Shown one piece after another: positions 11,269 through 12,612 of a DNA stretch of 12,612 bases. The translations under genes were made by a program, and so were the position numbers. Each line of letters begins with the position of its first letter. The stretch's first letter is position 1. The stretch lies in the NCBI GenBank assembly GCA_009773975.1, contig VSMX01000063.1, positions 1 to 12,612 of the forward strand. Direction: 5' to 3'. This DNA is from Desulfovibrio sp. Lineage in GTDB: Bacteria; Desulfobacterota; Desulfovibrionia; Desulfovibrionales; Desulfovibrionaceae. The notes below the pieces were generated by a model, which was given only the letters and a program-made list of their open reading frames with translations, searched no databases and was not told the DNA's origin.

Positions 11269-12039
11269 TTGCTGCTTACGCTGGCCTATAACGGCAGCGC
11301 CTGGCACGGCTGGCAAATTCAGGAAAGGGCCAATCCGCCTCCCACAATCCAGGGGGAAGTGGAAAAGGCCCTTTTTGCATTATATGGGCAAAAAACCAGG
11401 CTTTATGGCGCGGGCCGCACCGATGCCGGCGTCCATGCCCATGCCCAGGCGGCGCATTGCGATGTGCCGCATTTGCTGCGTGACACGCGCCTGGCCATCA
11501 ATGCCAAATTGCCGCCGGATATCCGCATCTTGAAAGCCGAAGAAGTTGCGCCCGGTTTTCATGCCCGCAAGGATGCCCTCTCCAAGACCTATATTTATAA
11601 TTTCTGGCGCGAGCCGACCTTTATTCCTCCGCATATGGCGCCTTTTGCCTGGAATTGCGGGCCGCTGGACCATGGCAGGATGCGGGAAGCGCTGGAATTT
11701 TTGCAGACAGAAACGGATTTTGCCTCTTTTCAGAATAGCGGCACGGACATTACGGATACTGTAAGGCGAATAAACTTTATCAGGCTGGAAGAAAGACCCA
11801 ATGAGGAGTTTTATCCGCCCCATATTCCGCTTTTGCGGATGACAATCAACGCCAACGGCTTTTTGAAACAGATGGTTCGCAATATTGCCGGAATGCTGGC
11901 CTGGTGCGGCCGGAGCAAGCTGGATGCGAGCGATGCTCCGGCCATGCTTGCTAAAAAAAGCCGCGCCGCCTTGCCCTCCCCCACAGCCCCCGCTTGCGGT
12001 CTGGCGCTTGCTGCAATAGAGTACAAAAAAATTTCATAG
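11269..12039 (+). CDS. truA: tRNA pseudouridine(38-40) synthase TruA
   Basis: The product has 256 residues from the TTG at 11269. TruA converts uridines 38-40 of the tRNA anticodon stem-loop to pseudouridine. The catalytic aspartate is D52 in GAGRTDAGVHA. Other marks are LAYNGSAWHGWQIQ at the start, FHARKDALSKTYIY (96-109), DFASFQNSG, FLKQMVRNIAGML, and APACGLALAAIEY at the end. The start is uncertain. The TTG has no close ribosome binding site, whereas AGGA at 11249-11252 is 7 nt before an AUA codon at 11260 that overlaps the motE-like stop and would add Ile/Met-Thr-Arg, matching the usual M-x-R-L-x-L-T-L-A-Y opening. It directly follows the motE-like gene and is probably co-transcribed. It precedes the cyclophilin by 13 nt. 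Confidence 0.95.
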   Translation: MLLTLAYNGSAWHGWQIQERANPPPTIQGEVEKALFALYGQKTRLYGAGRTDAGVHAHAQAAHCDVPHLLRDTRLAINAKLPPDIRILKAEEVAPGFHARKDALSKTYIYNFWREPTFIPPHMAPFAWNCGPLDHGRMREALEFLQTETDFASFQNSGTDITDTVRRINFIRLEERPNEEFYPPHIPLLRMTINANGFLKQMVRNIAGMLAWCGRSKLDASDAPAMLAKKSRAALPSPTAPACGLALAAIEYKKIS

Positions 12040-12052
12040 GGAGATTGATTCA

Positions 12053-12612
12053 ATGAAAAAGATTATGGCACTTCTTGCGCTGTTCGCCGTCCTCGCCATT
12101 GCGCCGGGCTTTGCGCAGGCCGGCAACGCGGACCCTGTTATCAAACTGGAAACCACAATGGGCGATATTGTCATCCGGCTCAATGAGCGCAAGGCCCCCA
12201 TCACCTGCGCCAACTTTGTGCAGTATGTCAAATCCGGCCATTATGACGGGACCATCTTTCACCGCGTGATCAAGGATTTCATGATTCAGGGCGGCGGCTT
12301 TGCCGACAATATGAAGGAAAAGCCCACGCATGCGCCAATCCGCAACGAGGCGAACAACGGCCTGAAGAATGAAAAATACACCATTGCCATGGCCCGCACC
12401 AAAGACCCCCATTCGGCCAGCGCGCAATTTTTCATCAATACAAGAAACAATAATTTTCTGGACTTCAAGTCCCAGAAAAACGGCGAATGGGGCTATGCGG
12501 TTTTTGGCAAGGTAATTCAGGGCCAGAATGTGGTGGACCAGATTGAAAAGGCAGCGACAGGACGTCGCGCCGGCCATGACGATGTGCCGACCGAGCCTGT
12601 AATCATCAAAAA
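12053..12612 (+). CDS. ppiA: Exported cyclophilin-type peptidyl-prolyl isomerase, 3' end cut
   Basis: At least 186 residues are seen with no stop before the window edge, and the C-terminal strand (PTEPVIIK) suggests only a few are missing. The start is the ATG at 12053, with GGGAG about 9 nt upstream, 13 nt after truA. Residues 1-23 form a Sec signal peptide ending AQA, so the enzyme is predicted periplasmic, like E. coli PpiA. It isomerises X-Pro bonds during protein folding. The cyclophilin signature is YDGTIFHRVIKDFMIQGGG (64-82), with catalytic R71 and pocket residues F76 and Q79, followed by SASAQFFIN (121-129). The loop FLDF carries Phe where human cyclophilin A has Trp, as in bacterial types with low cyclosporin binding. 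The symbol is by analogy with the exported type; ppiB is also used. Confidence 0.9.
   Translation, partial: MKKIMALLALFAVLAIAPGFAQAGNADPVIKLETTMGDIVIRLNERKAPITCANFVQYVKSGHYDGTIFHRVIKDFMIQGGGFADNMKEKPTHAPIRNEANNGLKNEKYTIAMARTKDPHSASAQFFINTRNNNFLDFKSQKNGEWGYAVFGKVIQGQNVVDQIEKAATGRRAGHDDVPTEPVIIK

Overview
The window looks like a chromosomal segment of a motile, anaerobic, sulfate-reducer-like bacterium, most likely in or near Desulfovibrionaceae. That placement is inferred from gene content and order: rubrerythrin, HydG, a LarA-type nickel racemase homologue, a ZraP-like periplasmic metal protein, and fliJ - motE-like - truA on one strand. I see no rRNA, tRNA, CRISPR array, transposase, integrase or phage gene.

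Layout. (1) 1-1044: a partial secreted small protein on the minus strand runs off the left edge. Beside it lies a second minus-strand reading frame with no convincing start, then about 385 nt without a gene. (2) 1045-1671: a ZraP/Spy-like secreted metal-binding protein, ending in a bidirectional terminator. (3) 5241-1719, minus strand: a likely operon of a SMUG2-type uracil-DNA glycosylase homologue, hydG ([FeFe]-hydrogenase maturase) and a larA-family gene. (4) 5242-7730, plus strand: a promoter region with a good sigma-54 (-24/-12) match, a long structured leader, a flagellin with an AT-rich hypervariable centre, a small unrecognised gene starting 3 nt after the flagellin stop, and a terminator. 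(5) 7735-8520: a cluster of GC-rich hairpins and a minus-strand rubrerythrin. (6) 8750-9553: thiD, whose -10 element is placed so that the mRNA may be leaderless. (7) 9628-12612, plus strand: a near-consensus sigma-54 promoter, then fliJ, a motE-like gene with a long Pro/Ala-rich linker, truA, and an exported cyclophilin cut by the right edge.

How the genes fit together. The two flagellar units carry separate sigma-54-type promoters, suggesting an RpoN-dependent flagellar regulon. The FliJ/MotE-like pair would serve flagellar export and motor assembly, while the flagellin is the filament subunit. Rubrerythrin (peroxide reduction), HydG (hydrogenase maturation) and the LarA homologue (2-hydroxyacid racemisation) fit anaerobic hydrogen/lactate metabolism. 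I find no clearly new defence or mobile system. The least explained items are the small gene coupled to flagellin, the start-less frame at 384-704, the possible AUA start of truA, the possible leaderless thiD, and the SMUG2-hydG-larA arrangement.
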